A stretch of 47,902 bases of DNA, taken from assembly GCA_008180335.1 (NCBI GenBank), contig VTEF01000012.1, forward strand, positions 1-47,902, given 5' to 3'. A program made the position numbers and the translations under genes. Each line of letters opens with the position of its first letter. Within the stretch, counting starts at the first letter, position 1. The stretch comes from Priestia megaterium. GTDB lineage: Bacteria; Bacillota; Bacilli; Bacillales; Bacillaceae_H. Under the pieces are notes generated by a model. It did no database searches and had not been told where the DNA came from. It saw only the letters and a list, made by a program, of their open reading frames with translations. Shown piece by piece: positions 19,241 to 27,008 of this stretch.

Positions 19241-19815
19241 AAGAACTAAGAATAGCAGAAATAAGAGCAGCCGATCCAGTAGGAGAAAGCAGCCTTATTC
19301 TAAGTGGTAGACCGATTGTTTACGATCAGCCTACTACCATAAAAGCAACATTTGGGGAATATATCGAGGTTATACAAAGGGGTGCATTAGATGGGGCAGA
19401 CCTATCAGACATTCGCTTACTGTATAACCATGATATGAATAAAATTCCATTAGCAAGAACACCAAAAACTATGTCCTTTGCGTTAGATTCGGCAGGATTA
19501 ACAATGAGGGCAGAACTACCAGCAACAGAGGAAGGAAAAAGCGTTTATACGGCAGTAAAACGGCAAGACCTTTCGGGGATGTCATTTGCTTTCAAAGTAC
19601 CAGAAGGCGGCAGCCACTTTGACGCAAAGACAAATACTAGAACCATAAGCAAAATAGAAAAAGTCTATGAGTTTTCAGTAGTACCATTCCCAGCCTATCC
19701 ACAAACGAGTATAGAAGCTAGGGCAGCTATAGAAAACACATGGGCAAAGCTTAAAGCACCAGAAAGACAAGCAGCAAAAATTAAAGTAAATCAAATATTG
19801 AAAAGGAGCGTGTAA
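19237..19815 (+). CDS. Prohead protease, HK97 family (peptidase U35)
   Basis: A 192-residue maturation protease. ILSGRPIVYDQPTTI, LLYNHDMNKIPLART (catalytic H in YNHD) and QDLSGMSFAFKVPEGG (catalytic S in LSGMSFAF) are the U35 motifs, with VYEFSVVPFPAYPQT following. It cleaves the N-terminal scaffold part of the capsid protein and itself. Presence of a dedicated protease means the island assembles its own procapsids rather than remodelling those of a helper. Confidence 0.92.
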   Translation: MKELRIAEIRAADPVGESSLILSGRPIVYDQPTTIKATFGEYIEVIQRGALDGADLSDIRLLYNHDMNKIPLARTPKTMSFALDSAGLTMRAELPATEEGKSVYTAVKRQDLSGMSFAFKVPEGGSHFDAKTNTRTISKIEKVYEFSVVPFPAYPQTSIEARAAIENTWAKLKAPERQAAKIKVNQILKRSV

Positions 19816-19819
19816 ACGC

Positions 19820-21040
19820 ATGAATTTTAAAACAGTAGCAGAGGCATTTAACTATTACCGTAACCATTCTTTAACTGATATTGAGAAAAGAGCAGCAGAG
19901 ATCGGCAATATAATTGATTCAGACCCAAACGCAAACGTAGAGTTTTTAAACATTGAGTTGGATGGATTAAAGGAAGCAAAGGCAAATATTGAACAACGCA
20001 ATCAAAATAACCAAGGCGGAAACTTCAACCCAATCACTGGAATGAGCTTCAATCAAGGTCAGCAAGTACCAACAGAAAACATTTTTGAAAGCACAGAATA
20101 CCGTAGCGCATTTTATAAAACAATGTTAGGGCAAAAACTTACAGACATTGAAACTAGAACTTTTAATAAGGCTATGGAAATTCAAGAAACAGAAAGACGA
20201 GCAGATGCCTTTAATACTACAACAAACAGCGCAGCCGTATTACCAACAGCAACATTAAACGAAGTAATTAAGAAAGCCAGAACAATGGGCGGCTTAATTG
20301 CACATTGCAGAAACTTTAATATTCCTACTAACATTAGCGTACCGATTGGAACGCCAAGCAGTAAGGCACAATGGCATGTAGAGGGCACACCAGTTGAAAG
20401 TGAAAAGCTCACAACAGCATCCGTAAGTTTTGCAGGATATGAAATTATTAAAGTATTCTCTATCAGTGCAGCAGCTAAGAAAATGACTGTACAAGCCTTT
20501 GAAGCGTATATGATTGATGAATTAACAAATTGTGTAATGGAAGCTATTGCAGACGCTTTAGTAAACGGCACAGGTGCAGGGCAAGGTACAGGATTATTAA
20601 CAGGCGTAACATGGGATACAAGCAACAGCCTAGAATTAACAGGTGCATACACAGACTTTACAAAAGCATTAGCAATTTTAAAACGTGGATATGCAGCAGG
20701 GGCAAAATTTGCTATGAGCAATACAACACTATACAACAAGGTTTATAGCTTAGTAGATGGCAACGGCAGACCGATTTTTATTGCAGACCCTAAGAATGAA
20801 AGCATTGGTTATATTCTAGGTAAAGAAGTAGTGATTGACGATAACATTGAGGATGACAATATTATTCTAGGTAACTTCAGCTATATGGGTTACAACGTTC
20901 CACAAGGTATTATGATCGAGGTTTCAAGGGAAAGCAGCTTTAAAAGTGGGCTAATTGATTACCGAGCAATGGCAATAGCAGATACTAAGCCTTTAGTAAG
21001 TGAGGCATTTGTAAAACTATCAGCACCAGCAGGAGCATAA
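19820..21040 (+). CDS. Major capsid protein, HK97 fold
   Basis: A 406-residue capsid precursor. Residues ~1-110 form the helical delta/scaffold domain to be cut by the protease (NIIDSDPNANVEFLNIELDG, AKANIEQRNQNN). The shell domain starts about TEYRSAFYKTMLG and contains VLPTATLNEVIKKAR, ISVPIGTPSSKAQWHVEG, GYEIIKVFSISAAAKKMT, KFAMSNTTLYNKV and VVIDDNIEDDNIILGNF, all usual in the phage_capsid family. Length is normal for a protein with a scaffold part. RBS AAAAGGAGCG precedes the ATG. It is followed by a hairpin. Confidence 0.95.
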   Translation: MNFKTVAEAFNYYRNHSLTDIEKRAAEIGNIIDSDPNANVEFLNIELDGLKEAKANIEQRNQNNQGGNFNPITGMSFNQGQQVPTENIFESTEYRSAFYKTMLGQKLTDIETRTFNKAMEIQETERRADAFNTTTNSAAVLPTATLNEVIKKARTMGGLIAHCRNFNIPTNISVPIGTPSSKAQWHVEGTPVESEKLTTASVSFAGYEIIKVFSISAAAKKMTVQAFEAYMIDELTNCVMEAIADALVNGTGAGQGTGLLTGVTWDTSNSLELTGAYTDFTKALAILKRGYAAGAKFAMSNTTLYNKVYSLVDGNGRPIFIADPKNESIGYILGKEVVIDDNIEDDNIILGNFSYMGYNVPQGIMIEVSRESSFKSGLIDYRAMAIADTKPLVSEAFVKLSAPAGA

Positions 21041-21051
21041 CCTAAACCATT

Positions 21052-21087
21052 AAAGGGGTATCAGTATAACGCTGGTATCTCTTTTTT
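21052..21087 (+). terminator. Hairpin with T-run after the capsid gene
   Basis: AAAGGGGTATCAG pairs with CTGGTATCTCTTT (13 bp, three G-U pairs) around a 7 nt loop, then more T. It resembles a leaky intrinsic terminator. It could lower downstream expression relative to the capsid gene, or protect the capsid mRNA 3' end. Confidence 0.5.
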
Positions 21088-21102
21088 AAAAGGAGCGATT
21101 AC

Positions 21103-21387
21103 ATGTTAATAGATATACAAGAGGCAAGGGATACCTTAAGGGTAGACGGCACAGACAATGACTCTATTATTATTTCTTTATTAAAATCTATTCCTTCATA
21201 CCTAGAAGTAACGACAGGTAGAACATGGGAGGATACACCAGTACACCCATTAGCACAGACAGTAACAAAGTTTATATTGCAACTATGGTTTGACCCACAA
21301 GGACAGGATAGCGAGAGATTAAAGCGTACTATAGATAACTTACTTACTTCCTTAACAGCAATAGCAAGGAGTATGGACAATGGCTAA
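21103..21387 (+). CDS. Head-tail connector, gp6-like
   Basis: A 94-residue protein of the HK97 gp6 / SPP1 gp15 class: LIDIQEARDTLRVDGTDNDSI, LLKSIPSYLEVTTGR, VTKFILQLWFDP. It has the usual helical bundle and forms the ring under the portal. AAAAGGAGCG gives a strong RBS. It overlaps the HNH gene by 8 bp. Confidence 0.85.
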   Translation: MLIDIQEARDTLRVDGTDNDSIIISLLKSIPSYLEVTTGRTWEDTPVHPLAQTVTKFILQLWFDPQGQDSERLKRTIDNLLTSLTAIARSMDNG

Positions 21388-21670
21388 GGACTATGCAACA
21401 GCTTTTTATAAAGGCACGGCATGGCGTAAGTGTTCAAAGGGGTTCATGCAAAGTAAGAACTATGTTTGTGAAAGATGTGGAGGCATAGCAGTTATATGTC
21501 ACCATAAAACCTATATCACACCAGAAAACATACATGACCCTAACATCACATTGAACTGGATGAACTTAGAAGCTTTATGTCAAACTTGCCACCAACATGA
21601 ACATTTTATCGGCAAGATATGTGTAGATGGTTTGACGTTCGATAGTAAAGGAAACTTGATACGAAAATGA
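21380..21670 (+). CDS. HNH endonuclease of the packaging module
   Basis: A 96-residue HNH nuclease. AWRKCSKGFMQ is followed by zinc-binding C-x2-C (CERCGG), the catalytic HH of VICHHKTYITPEN, N of NWMNLEALC and a second C-x2-C-H (CQTCHQHEH). In HK97-type cos phages such HNH proteins work with the terminase during cos cleavage and head filling. It directly precedes the candidate cos region and terS. Confidence 0.9.
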   Translation: MAKDYATAFYKGTAWRKCSKGFMQSKNYVCERCGGIAVICHHKTYITPENIHDPNITLNWMNLEALCQTCHQHEHFIGKICVDGLTFDSKGNLIRK

Positions 21671-21671
21671 T

Positions 21672-21790
21672 ACCCCCCACTTTGAAAAATGAAAAAAGCC
21701 GACTGGGGACCGGTAAGGGGACTTTTCTTTTCCCCTCCACGAGTTTTTATATTACGGGAGGGGTAATCCAACGCTTAAGACAACAAGAAA
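21672..21790. other. Candidate cos / packaging start site
   Basis: A 133 bp non-coding gap separates HNH from terS in an otherwise tightly packed operon. It is locally G/C-rich with C6 at 21672 onward, the direct repeat GGGGAC at 21705-21710 and 21717-21722, and an inverted repeat CCCCTCC (21732-21738) / GGAGGGG (21757-21763). Position between HNH and TerS is usual for cos of cohesive-end phages of this group. Cleavage position cannot be read from sequence. Confidence 0.4.
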
Positions 21791-21803
21791 AGAAGGTGAT
21801 TTT

Positions 21804-22139
21804 ATGAAAAATATAGAGGTTTCCAAGGACATGAAGAAACTTAAAACAATATTGCGTCAAATTCCAAAGGAACGCCAGCCAATAGGACAAAGCCTATATA
21901 ATGAACTGCTTTTCATGCAAAATACACTGGATAAATTAAAGCAGCAAGTGGAAGAAGAAGGAGCAGTATCAATGTTCAAACAAGGGCGGCAGGAATTTTT
22001 AAGGGAACACCCAGCACTCAAAGCCTATAACACCACCGTACAGCGTTACAGTCTTCTTTATAAGCAATTATTAGACCTATTGCCCCCAACGGAAACGGAA
22101 CAGCAGCAGGACGCTTTAATTGACTTCTTAAAGGGGTGA
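21804..22139 (+). CDS. terS: Terminase small subunit, P27 family
   Basis: A 111-residue DNA-recognition subunit. The block FKQGRQEFLREHPALKAYNTTVQRY and LLDLLPPTE (quoted in short: EHPALKAYNTTVQRY) is the P27 family core. It selects island DNA for packaging by binding the cos/pac site next to it. A dedicated TerS paired with its own TerL means the island does not rely on helper terminase. AGAAGGTGATTTT precedes the ATG. Confidence 0.88.
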   Translation: MKNIEVSKDMKKLKTILRQIPKERQPIGQSLYNELLFMQNTLDKLKQQVEEEGAVSMFKQGRQEFLREHPALKAYNTTVQRYSLLYKQLLDLLPPTETEQQQDALIDFLKG

Positions 22140-22143
22140 TAAG

Positions 22144-23784
22144 GTGAACTATATATTAGAATACTGGAATGCCATTAAAGAAGGGGAAATAACTGTTTCT
22201 AAACGTGTATATAGGCAGTATAAAAAGCTAACAGAGGATATAAGCGAACCAGGGCAATATATCTTTGATAATGACAAGGCAAACAGGCCTATAGCGTTTA
22301 TAGAGCGTTTCTGTAAGCATAGCAAGGGCGAGTGGGCGGGCAAACCGATTACGCTAGAACTCTTTCAAAAAGCTTACATCAGTGCTTTATTTGGCTTTGT
22401 TGATAAAGATACAGGCTTAAGACGTTATAAAGAAAGTATGTTTTATGTAGCAAGAAAAAACGGAAAAAGTACCATGCTGGCAGGTATAGCACTTTACATG
22501 TTTATTGCGGATAATGAAGGCGGAGCAGAGATATACAGCATAGCCAGCAAACGAGATCAAGCGACTATTTTATTTGATGAAGCTTATAACATGATTAAGC
22601 AAAGTCCACATTTATCTAAGCATATAAAGAAGCGCAAAAGTGACCTATATTTTGCTCACACTATGAGTAAATTCATGCCATTAGCAAAGACCAGTAACAC
22701 CCTGGACGGATTAAACAGCAGTTTAGTTGTCATTGATGAGCTGCACAGCATAGCAGACAGGAATTTATACGAAGTTATGAAGCAAAGCCAATCAGCACGG
22801 CGGCAGCCTATTTTAATTATGATTACAACAGCCGGAACAGTCCGGGGCAATATCTTTGATGATATGTATGAATACGCTTGTAACGTAGCAGACGGCAATT
22901 ATAAAGATGATAGCTTTTTACCCATTCTTTATGAGCTGGACGAAAAGAAAGAATGGACAGACCCAGAAGCATGGCAAAAGGCCAACCCTGCATTAGGCAG
23001 CATTAAGAAGCTGGACGATCTAGAGCGCAAAGTAAAACGAGCAAAGAATAACCCGAATGACTTAACCGGATTGCTAACAAAAGATTTTAATATAAGAGAT
23101 ACCGTCCACAGTGCCTGGCTTACATTTGATGATATAAACAACGAGGAAACCTTTGATATAGAACAATTTAGGGGCAGTTATGCAATAGGAGGTGCAGACC
23201 TAAGCATAACAACAGATTTAAGTTGCGCAACCCTTTTATTTGTCGATAAAGACACGCAAAAACGATTTATTCACCAAATGTATTGGCTGCCTCGTGATAG
23301 CTTTGAAGAACGGATACAGGTAGATAAAATACCGTATGATAAATGGCTAGATCAAGGGCTTTTAAGGCTATGTAACGGCAACAGTATCAATTACAGCGAT
23401 ATAACAGCATGGTTCTTAGAAATACTTAATGATTACAGCATAACGCCTTTATGGATTTATTACGATTCATACAGCGCTAAGTATTGGGTAGAAGAAATGG
23501 AACAGCACGGCTTTAAAATGGTAAGATGTATACAAGGTGCAAGAACTCTAAGCCTTCCTATGCAGCAGATGGGGCAAGATTTGAAAGCGAAAAAAATCAA
23601 TTATAATAACAATCCTATTCTTAAATGGTGTTTAACGAATACCGGAATAGAGCAAGATCGTAACGGAAACATTGTACCGGTTAAAAACCAAGCTGCTAAG
23701 ATGAGGATAGACGGTACAGCATCCATGTTAGATGCCTATGTGGGATTGTTTGAACATTACGAAGAATTTTTAAGAGCATTATAA
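22144..23784 (+). CDS. terL: Terminase large subunit
   Basis: A 546-residue packaging motor and nuclease of the Terminase_1 type. The ATPase part has a Walker A-like VARKNGKSTMLAG (near residues 101-113), Walker B LVVIDELHSIAD and coupling MITTAGT. The nuclease part shows IGGADLSITTDLSCATL (first metal aspartates), IYYDSYSAKYWVEEM and a C-terminal AKMRIDGTASMLDAYVGL with the final catalytic D. Length is normal. Start is GTG after AGGGGTGATAAG. Confidence 0.95.
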   Translation: MNYILEYWNAIKEGEITVSKRVYRQYKKLTEDISEPGQYIFDNDKANRPIAFIERFCKHSKGEWAGKPITLELFQKAYISALFGFVDKDTGLRRYKESMFYVARKNGKSTMLAGIALYMFIADNEGGAEIYSIASKRDQATILFDEAYNMIKQSPHLSKHIKKRKSDLYFAHTMSKFMPLAKTSNTLDGLNSSLVVIDELHSIADRNLYEVMKQSQSARRQPILIMITTAGTVRGNIFDDMYEYACNVADGNYKDDSFLPILYELDEKKEWTDPEAWQKANPALGSIKKLDDLERKVKRAKNNPNDLTGLLTKDFNIRDTVHSAWLTFDDINNEETFDIEQFRGSYAIGGADLSITTDLSCATLLFVDKDTQKRFIHQMYWLPRDSFEERIQVDKIPYDKWLDQGLLRLCNGNSINYSDITAWFLEILNDYSITPLWIYYDSYSAKYWVEEMEQHGFKMVRCIQGARTLSLPMQQMGQDLKAKKINYNNNPILKWCLTNTGIEQDRNGNIVPVKNQAAKMRIDGTASMLDAYVGLFEHYEEFLRAL

Positions 23785-23822
23785 GTTACAAGACTAAGGG
23801 GATTAAAAAGGAGGAACATCAT

Positions 23823-24038
23823 ATGAAATTAAAAGAATTAGAAGAGAAATTGGATGAATCCTTAGAAGCATATAGAAAGGAAACGATATTTACCGTAGAC
23901 ACATTCAATCAGAAAGAATATAGCGAAGATGCAATCAAAGAAACGCTTGAACAAATTGGTAGACAAACATTTTATACTTTCTATGAGTTTAAAAAGCATA
24001 TTATAGAATATTTAAGCGAGATAGAACGTAAGGGGTGA
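23823..24038 (+). CDS. Small hypothetical protein of the head operon
   Basis: A 71-residue charged helical protein (LKELEEKLDESLEAYRKE, IKETLEQIGRQTFYTFYEF). It has an excellent RBS, AAAAAGGAGGAACATC. It lies between TerL and the second adaptor. No family recognised; it could be a small connector partner. Confidence 0.65.
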   Translation: MKLKELEEKLDESLEAYRKETIFTVDTFNQKEYSEDAIKETLEQIGRQTFYTFYEFKKHIIEYLSEIERKG

Positions 24039-24044
24039 GTGTGA

Positions 24045-24359
24045 ATGAACCTAAATTTTAAGCACCGTATAGAGATTATGGAGCTTAAGTCAAACACCGG
24101 CCCCGAACCAGGAGAATCAGAGACCTTGTTTTCCAAAGCGTGGGCGGACATTAAGACTATGAAGGGCAGCGAATATGACAGTGCAGTAATAGCTGGAAAC
24201 GTAGGGAAATCACGCTTTATTATTCGATACATGAAGGGTATTAAATCGAACATGAAAATAAAATATGAGGGCTTAACCTATGATATTGAGAGCATAACCA
24301 ATGATGATGAAAACAACCGTACCATTACCATTATCGGAAATGCTTTGTTACCTAGATAA
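24045..24359 (+). CDS. Head closure / head-tail adaptor protein, copy 2
   Basis: A 104-residue paralogue of 17362-17670, identical at about 76 of 102 aligned positions: LNFKHRIEIMELKSN, KAWADIKTMKGSEY, KSRFIIRYMKGI, YDIESITNDDE and NRTITIIG. Differences cluster at residues ~16-31 and 62-80, surfaces that could contact a tail. It ends the packaging operon, just before a hairpin. Two near-identical adaptors in one satellite is unusual: they may serve different helper tails, or one may be a recent duplication. Confidence 0.83.
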   Translation: MNLNFKHRIEIMELKSNTGPEPGESETLFSKAWADIKTMKGSEYDSAVIAGNVGKSRFIIRYMKGIKSNMKIKYEGLTYDIESITNDDENNRTITIIGNALLPR

Positions 24360-24410
24360 CCGTTGATTTTACTATCAGCGGTTTACAATGTCATTAAAAA
24401 GGTATATTAT
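24358..24410 (+). promoter_or_regulatory. End of head operon and cargo promoter
   Basis: AACCGTTGAT / ATCAGCGGTT (24358-24383, one G-U pair) forms a hairpin at the end of the second adaptor gene. It overlaps a good promoter, TTTACA (24382-24387), 17 bp, TATTAT (24405-24410), reading toward the small ORF and GNAT gene. No CCGACGT operator is near, so the cargo may be expressed while the island is silent. Confidence 0.55.
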
Positions 24411-24547
24411 AGAAGAACGTAAAGTTTTTAAAAACACGTAAATACTGAGTATTTTATCGTCAACTTTTAGAAACACTATACATACATATGGTTAAGGAAG
24501 TGATATGTATGTGTGAGTTTGATAAGGATAATAAGGAGGAAGAAGTT

Positions 24548-24718
24548 ATGGCCACTCCAGTAATGACTAATTTCTATTCCATTAATGAAACTGAAGCGCA
24601 GCTAATTGCAAATACACCTAAAACAAAAATTAAGCCCCCATCCTATGTAAATAAATTTCATTTATCTATAGAAGAGCGGGAACAGCGGGCTTTTGAAACA
24701 TTAAGAAAATGGAAATAA
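24548..24718 (+). CDS. Small protein upstream of the acetyltransferase (possible antitoxin)
   Basis: A 56-residue protein: MATPVMTNFYSINETEAQLI, then KTKIKPPSYVNKFHLSIEE and EREQRAFETLRKWK. The ATG at 24548 is chosen for its AATAAGGAGGAAG ribosome binding site; an upstream ATG at 24488 has none. It overlaps the acetyltransferase start by 10 bp, the coupling typical of toxin-antitoxin or enzyme-partner pairs. No DNA-binding motif is clear. Confidence 0.6.
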   Translation: MATPVMTNFYSINETEAQLIANTPKTKIKPPSYVNKFHLSIEEREQRAFETLRKWK

Positions 24719-25245
24719 ATTTAAACCCTATTCCATTATCGGAATTAATACCGAAGGGCGGAGAGGCACTGGACAAGATGCTCCGTTCTTTTTCTTGTGT
24801 GAAAAACGAAAGTATTGAAAGTTTTTTACATAGCAAAGCTATTTTACAAGAAGTAGAAGATAGGGCACGTACTACACTCATTGTAGATGATGATACAGGG
24901 GATATTGTAGGGTATTACACGCTAAAAATAGAAAGTTTTATGTTCACAGATGCTAGCGGAAAAAACAGAAAGAGATTAGCAGGTAATAAAGATGCCACAA
25001 ACTTTAACTGTATTCTTATTGCTAAAATAGGAAGAAGTGATAAATACAAAGGGAAAGTAAGTGGTGATGAGATATTAAACGCTGCACTATATAGCTGTTC
25101 AAGAATAAAATTTATGACAGCTACAAAAATAGTGTGTGTGGAGTATATTGACGAGCCTAGGTTAATGGAATTCTATGAAAGAAATGGTTTTATATACTTT
25201 CAAAGAAATGGAAATGGGCTAAATATTAGCTTTATAAAAATTTAA
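24709..25245 (+). CDS. GNAT-family acetyltransferase, cargo gene
   Basis: A 178-residue GNAT protein. VDDDTGDIVGYYTLKIES is the central beta hairpin, LIAKIGRSDKYKGKVSGDEIL replaces the usual acetyl-CoA loop (R-x-x-K-G-K-x-x-G), and VEYIDEPRLMEFYERNGF is the classic C-terminal motif. The overall plan resembles GNAT toxins of the TacT/AtaT sort, which acetylate charged tRNA, and also phage-borne acetyltransferases. As right-end cargo of a PICI it might be a toxin or defence factor. Enzyme target cannot be told from sequence. Confidence 0.7.
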   Translation: MEINLNPIPLSELIPKGGEALDKMLRSFSCVKNESIESFLHSKAILQEVEDRARTTLIVDDDTGDIVGYYTLKIESFMFTDASGKNRKRLAGNKDATNFNCILIAKIGRSDKYKGKVSGDEILNAALYSCSRIKFMTATKIVCVEYIDEPRLMEFYERNGFIYFQRNGNGLNISFIKI

Positions 25246-25273
25246 TTTAATTAACTGATTACTTAGCGGGCCT

Positions 25274-25298
25274 TGTTCATGTTTTGTTCATGTTCATG
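25274..25298. repeat. Right arm-type integrase repeats
   Basis: TGTTCATG at 25274-25281, 25285-25292 and 25291-25298, matching the left-end copies. They lie about 95 bp inside the right core repeat. Their presence at both ends ties this island to the integrase at 11135-12310. Confidence 0.6.
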
Positions 25299-25394
25299 TT
25301 TAATTTTAAACGTTTTCAATGCTATTAAAGATACGCAAACCTTGATGATAAGGGGTTTTTGAAGTCTAATTCTATGTATTTTTTACGGTAATAG

Positions 25395-25412
25395 ATGGGC
25401 GGCATGATGTAA
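25395..25412. repeat. attR of the cf-PICI and likely attL of the next element
   Basis: ATGGGCGGCATGATGTAA, the exact 18 bp of the groEL 3' end, here without any upstream groEL sequence. It closes the cf-PICI. The next integrase gene ends 83 bp further right, the same distance class as int1 from groEL, so this copy probably also served the second element. Confidence 0.88.
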
Positions 25413-25464
25413 TCTGCCCCTCAAACCCTTGATATGAATGGGTTTTGTAGTAAGATGAGAGTGG

Positions 25465-25486
25465 TTTGCTAACATTTTGCTAACAT
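25465..25486. repeat. Tandem 11-mer arm-type repeat of the second element
   Basis: TTTGCTAACAT occurs twice in immediate tandem (25465-25475, 25476-25486), between the att core and the second integrase gene. It occupies the place that TGTTCATG repeats have for the first integrase, and is likely its arm-binding site. Confidence 0.6.
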
Positions 25487-25494
25487 TGAGGAAA

Positions 25495-26706
25495 TTAACG
25501 GAGGCTTCTCATGAGTTCACCGAACTTTTGAGAGGCTTCTTTTTTCATTTCTTGGGTTACGTGGAGATACACATTTTTTGTGATATCATCATCGGTATGG
25601 CCAAGACGATCCATGATTTGTTCGAGTGAGACACGGGCTTCGGCAAGCAGGGATGTATGAGTGTGTCTTAGACTGTGCGGGGTTAAATCTTCATTCAAAC
25701 CTGCGATTCTAAGAAGTCTTTTCATCCGGTCTCGAATGTTTTTGATGACGATGGGGTAGCCATGATGTCGTTGCATTCTAGCAAAGATAAAATCTTGGTT
25801 ATGATAAGCTTCCCCTAATCGTTCAATGACCTTCTCTTGAACCTTTTTATGCTCCTTCAACGCCTCTATAACATCTTCGTCCACGATTATTTTCCTTCGT
25901 GATTTCCTTGTCTTTGGAGTAACTAGTTGATATTTCAGCGCATTATTGCTTGGATTGTAACACGCTTTCGTGATGCTGATGGTGTGATTCACAAAATCAA
26001 TATCCTTCCACTTGAGCGCGATTAACTCCCCGCCTCGAATGCCGGAATAGGAAAGAATGAGAAATGCCAAGTAATCGTGTTCCAAGCCATGTTCCTTACT
26101 TGTTTTTAAAAACAGAGCAAGATCTTCTTTCTCAAGATATTTCGGAATGTCTTCTTCCTCTAGCTGTTCAATGGTTTTCTTATCTTTTTTAAGATAGGCG
26201 AACTCCGTTGGGTCTTTTTTTATGAGTTCGTACTCCAATGCCTTACGCAAAATCATCCTGCCAGTACGGTGAATCCCTTCTCTCGTGCTGTCCGAATATC
26301 CTCTGTCCTTTAAATCATTTAAGCATTCTTGATATCGCTTTGGTGTAATATCCTTCAACTTTAACTGACCAAAGTAAGGAAGCAATTTCCCGATTTCATG
26401 AAGACGTACTCGAATGGTGCCGGGTTTTACATCTTTTGCTTCACTGTAGATAGGTAACCATTCTTTAGTAAAATCACTAAAGGTCTGACAGGATTCCTCG
26501 ATGTAGATCCCTTGCTCTAGTTCATGAATCAGAGCGGCGGCAGCTCCCTCTGCTTCCTTCTTAGTTGGAAAACCGCTTTTGGACTTTTGCTTTCGTTTTC
26601 CAGTTTCAGGGTCAATCCCGATATCAACGACAAAAGCCCATTTGGAGCCACACGAGCAATTTTTCTTTTTGCATATACAACCTCTTCTGTAAAAATGTCC
26701 TTTCAT
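25495..26706 (-). CDS. int: Tyrosine integrase of the second element
   Basis: A 403-residue integrase. After MKGHFYRRG comes a cysteine cluster CICKKKNCSC, then an AP2-like arm domain (WAFVVDIGIDPETGKRKQK), a SAM-like core domain and a catalytic domain with R in YSGIRGGEL, PHSLRHTHTS, DRLGHTD and NVYLHVT. All active-site residues are present. The ATG at 26706 matches the start of the related integrase at 28192-29421; an in-frame start at 26754 is possible. It points at the shared att core. It is a different subfamily from the cf-PICI integrase, which lacks the cysteines. Confidence 0.9.
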   Translation of the reverse strand: MKGHFYRRGCICKKKNCSCGSKWAFVVDIGIDPETGKRKQKSKSGFPTKKEAEGAAAALIHELEQGIYIEESCQTFSDFTKEWLPIYSEAKDVKPGTIRVRLHEIGKLLPYFGQLKLKDITPKRYQECLNDLKDRGYSDSTREGIHRTGRMILRKALEYELIKKDPTEFAYLKKDKKTIEQLEEEDIPKYLEKEDLALFLKTSKEHGLEHDYLAFLILSYSGIRGGELIALKWKDIDFVNHTISITKACYNPSNNALKYQLVTPKTRKSRRKIIVDEDVIEALKEHKKVQEKVIERLGEAYHNQDFIFARMQRHHGYPIVIKNIRDRMKRLLRIAGLNEDLTPHSLRHTHTSLLAEARVSLEQIMDRLGHTDDDITKNVYLHVTQEMKKEASQKFGELMRSLR

Positions 26707-26967
26707 TTCATTGAAAGACCTCTCTTTCCATGTTTTTTTATTACAATAGTCCATTATTCCCGAATAGAAAGTGAAAAATTCGTTATGAGGAAAAGCAAAA
26801 AAGTTAAAGGCATTTTTTACAATGGGTAGATTAGTTTGACAAGGGTTTAATGAAAATTGCGAAAGGAAAATACTTTAATTGAAGGGATATGACTGGCAAA
26901 TGTCATATTTTATCTTCTTCAGCTAAAGAGCCGGATGTTTAACTGTGTAGGGAAGAATATATTAAAA

Positions 26968-27000
26968 TGCAAAGGACCTCTTAGTCAGAGATCCTTTGCA
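26968..27000 (-). terminator. Terminator of the metallopeptidase gene
   Basis: TGCAAAGGA-C-CTCT pairs with AGAG-A-TCCTTTGCA around TAGTC with one internal mismatch. On the minus strand it is followed by TTTTAATAT. It lies just past the stop at 27009. The remaining 26755-26967 shows no gene. Confidence 0.7.
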
Positions 27001-27008
27001 TTGTGGTG

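Noticed and set aside
20182-20739. 185-codon frame antisense to the capsid gene
   Set aside because: Shadow of the capsid coding sequence; no independent signals.
11113-25298. TGTTCATG repeats as the att core
   Set aside because: They occur at irregular spacing inside both ends, while the 18 bp groEL repeat fits a core far better.
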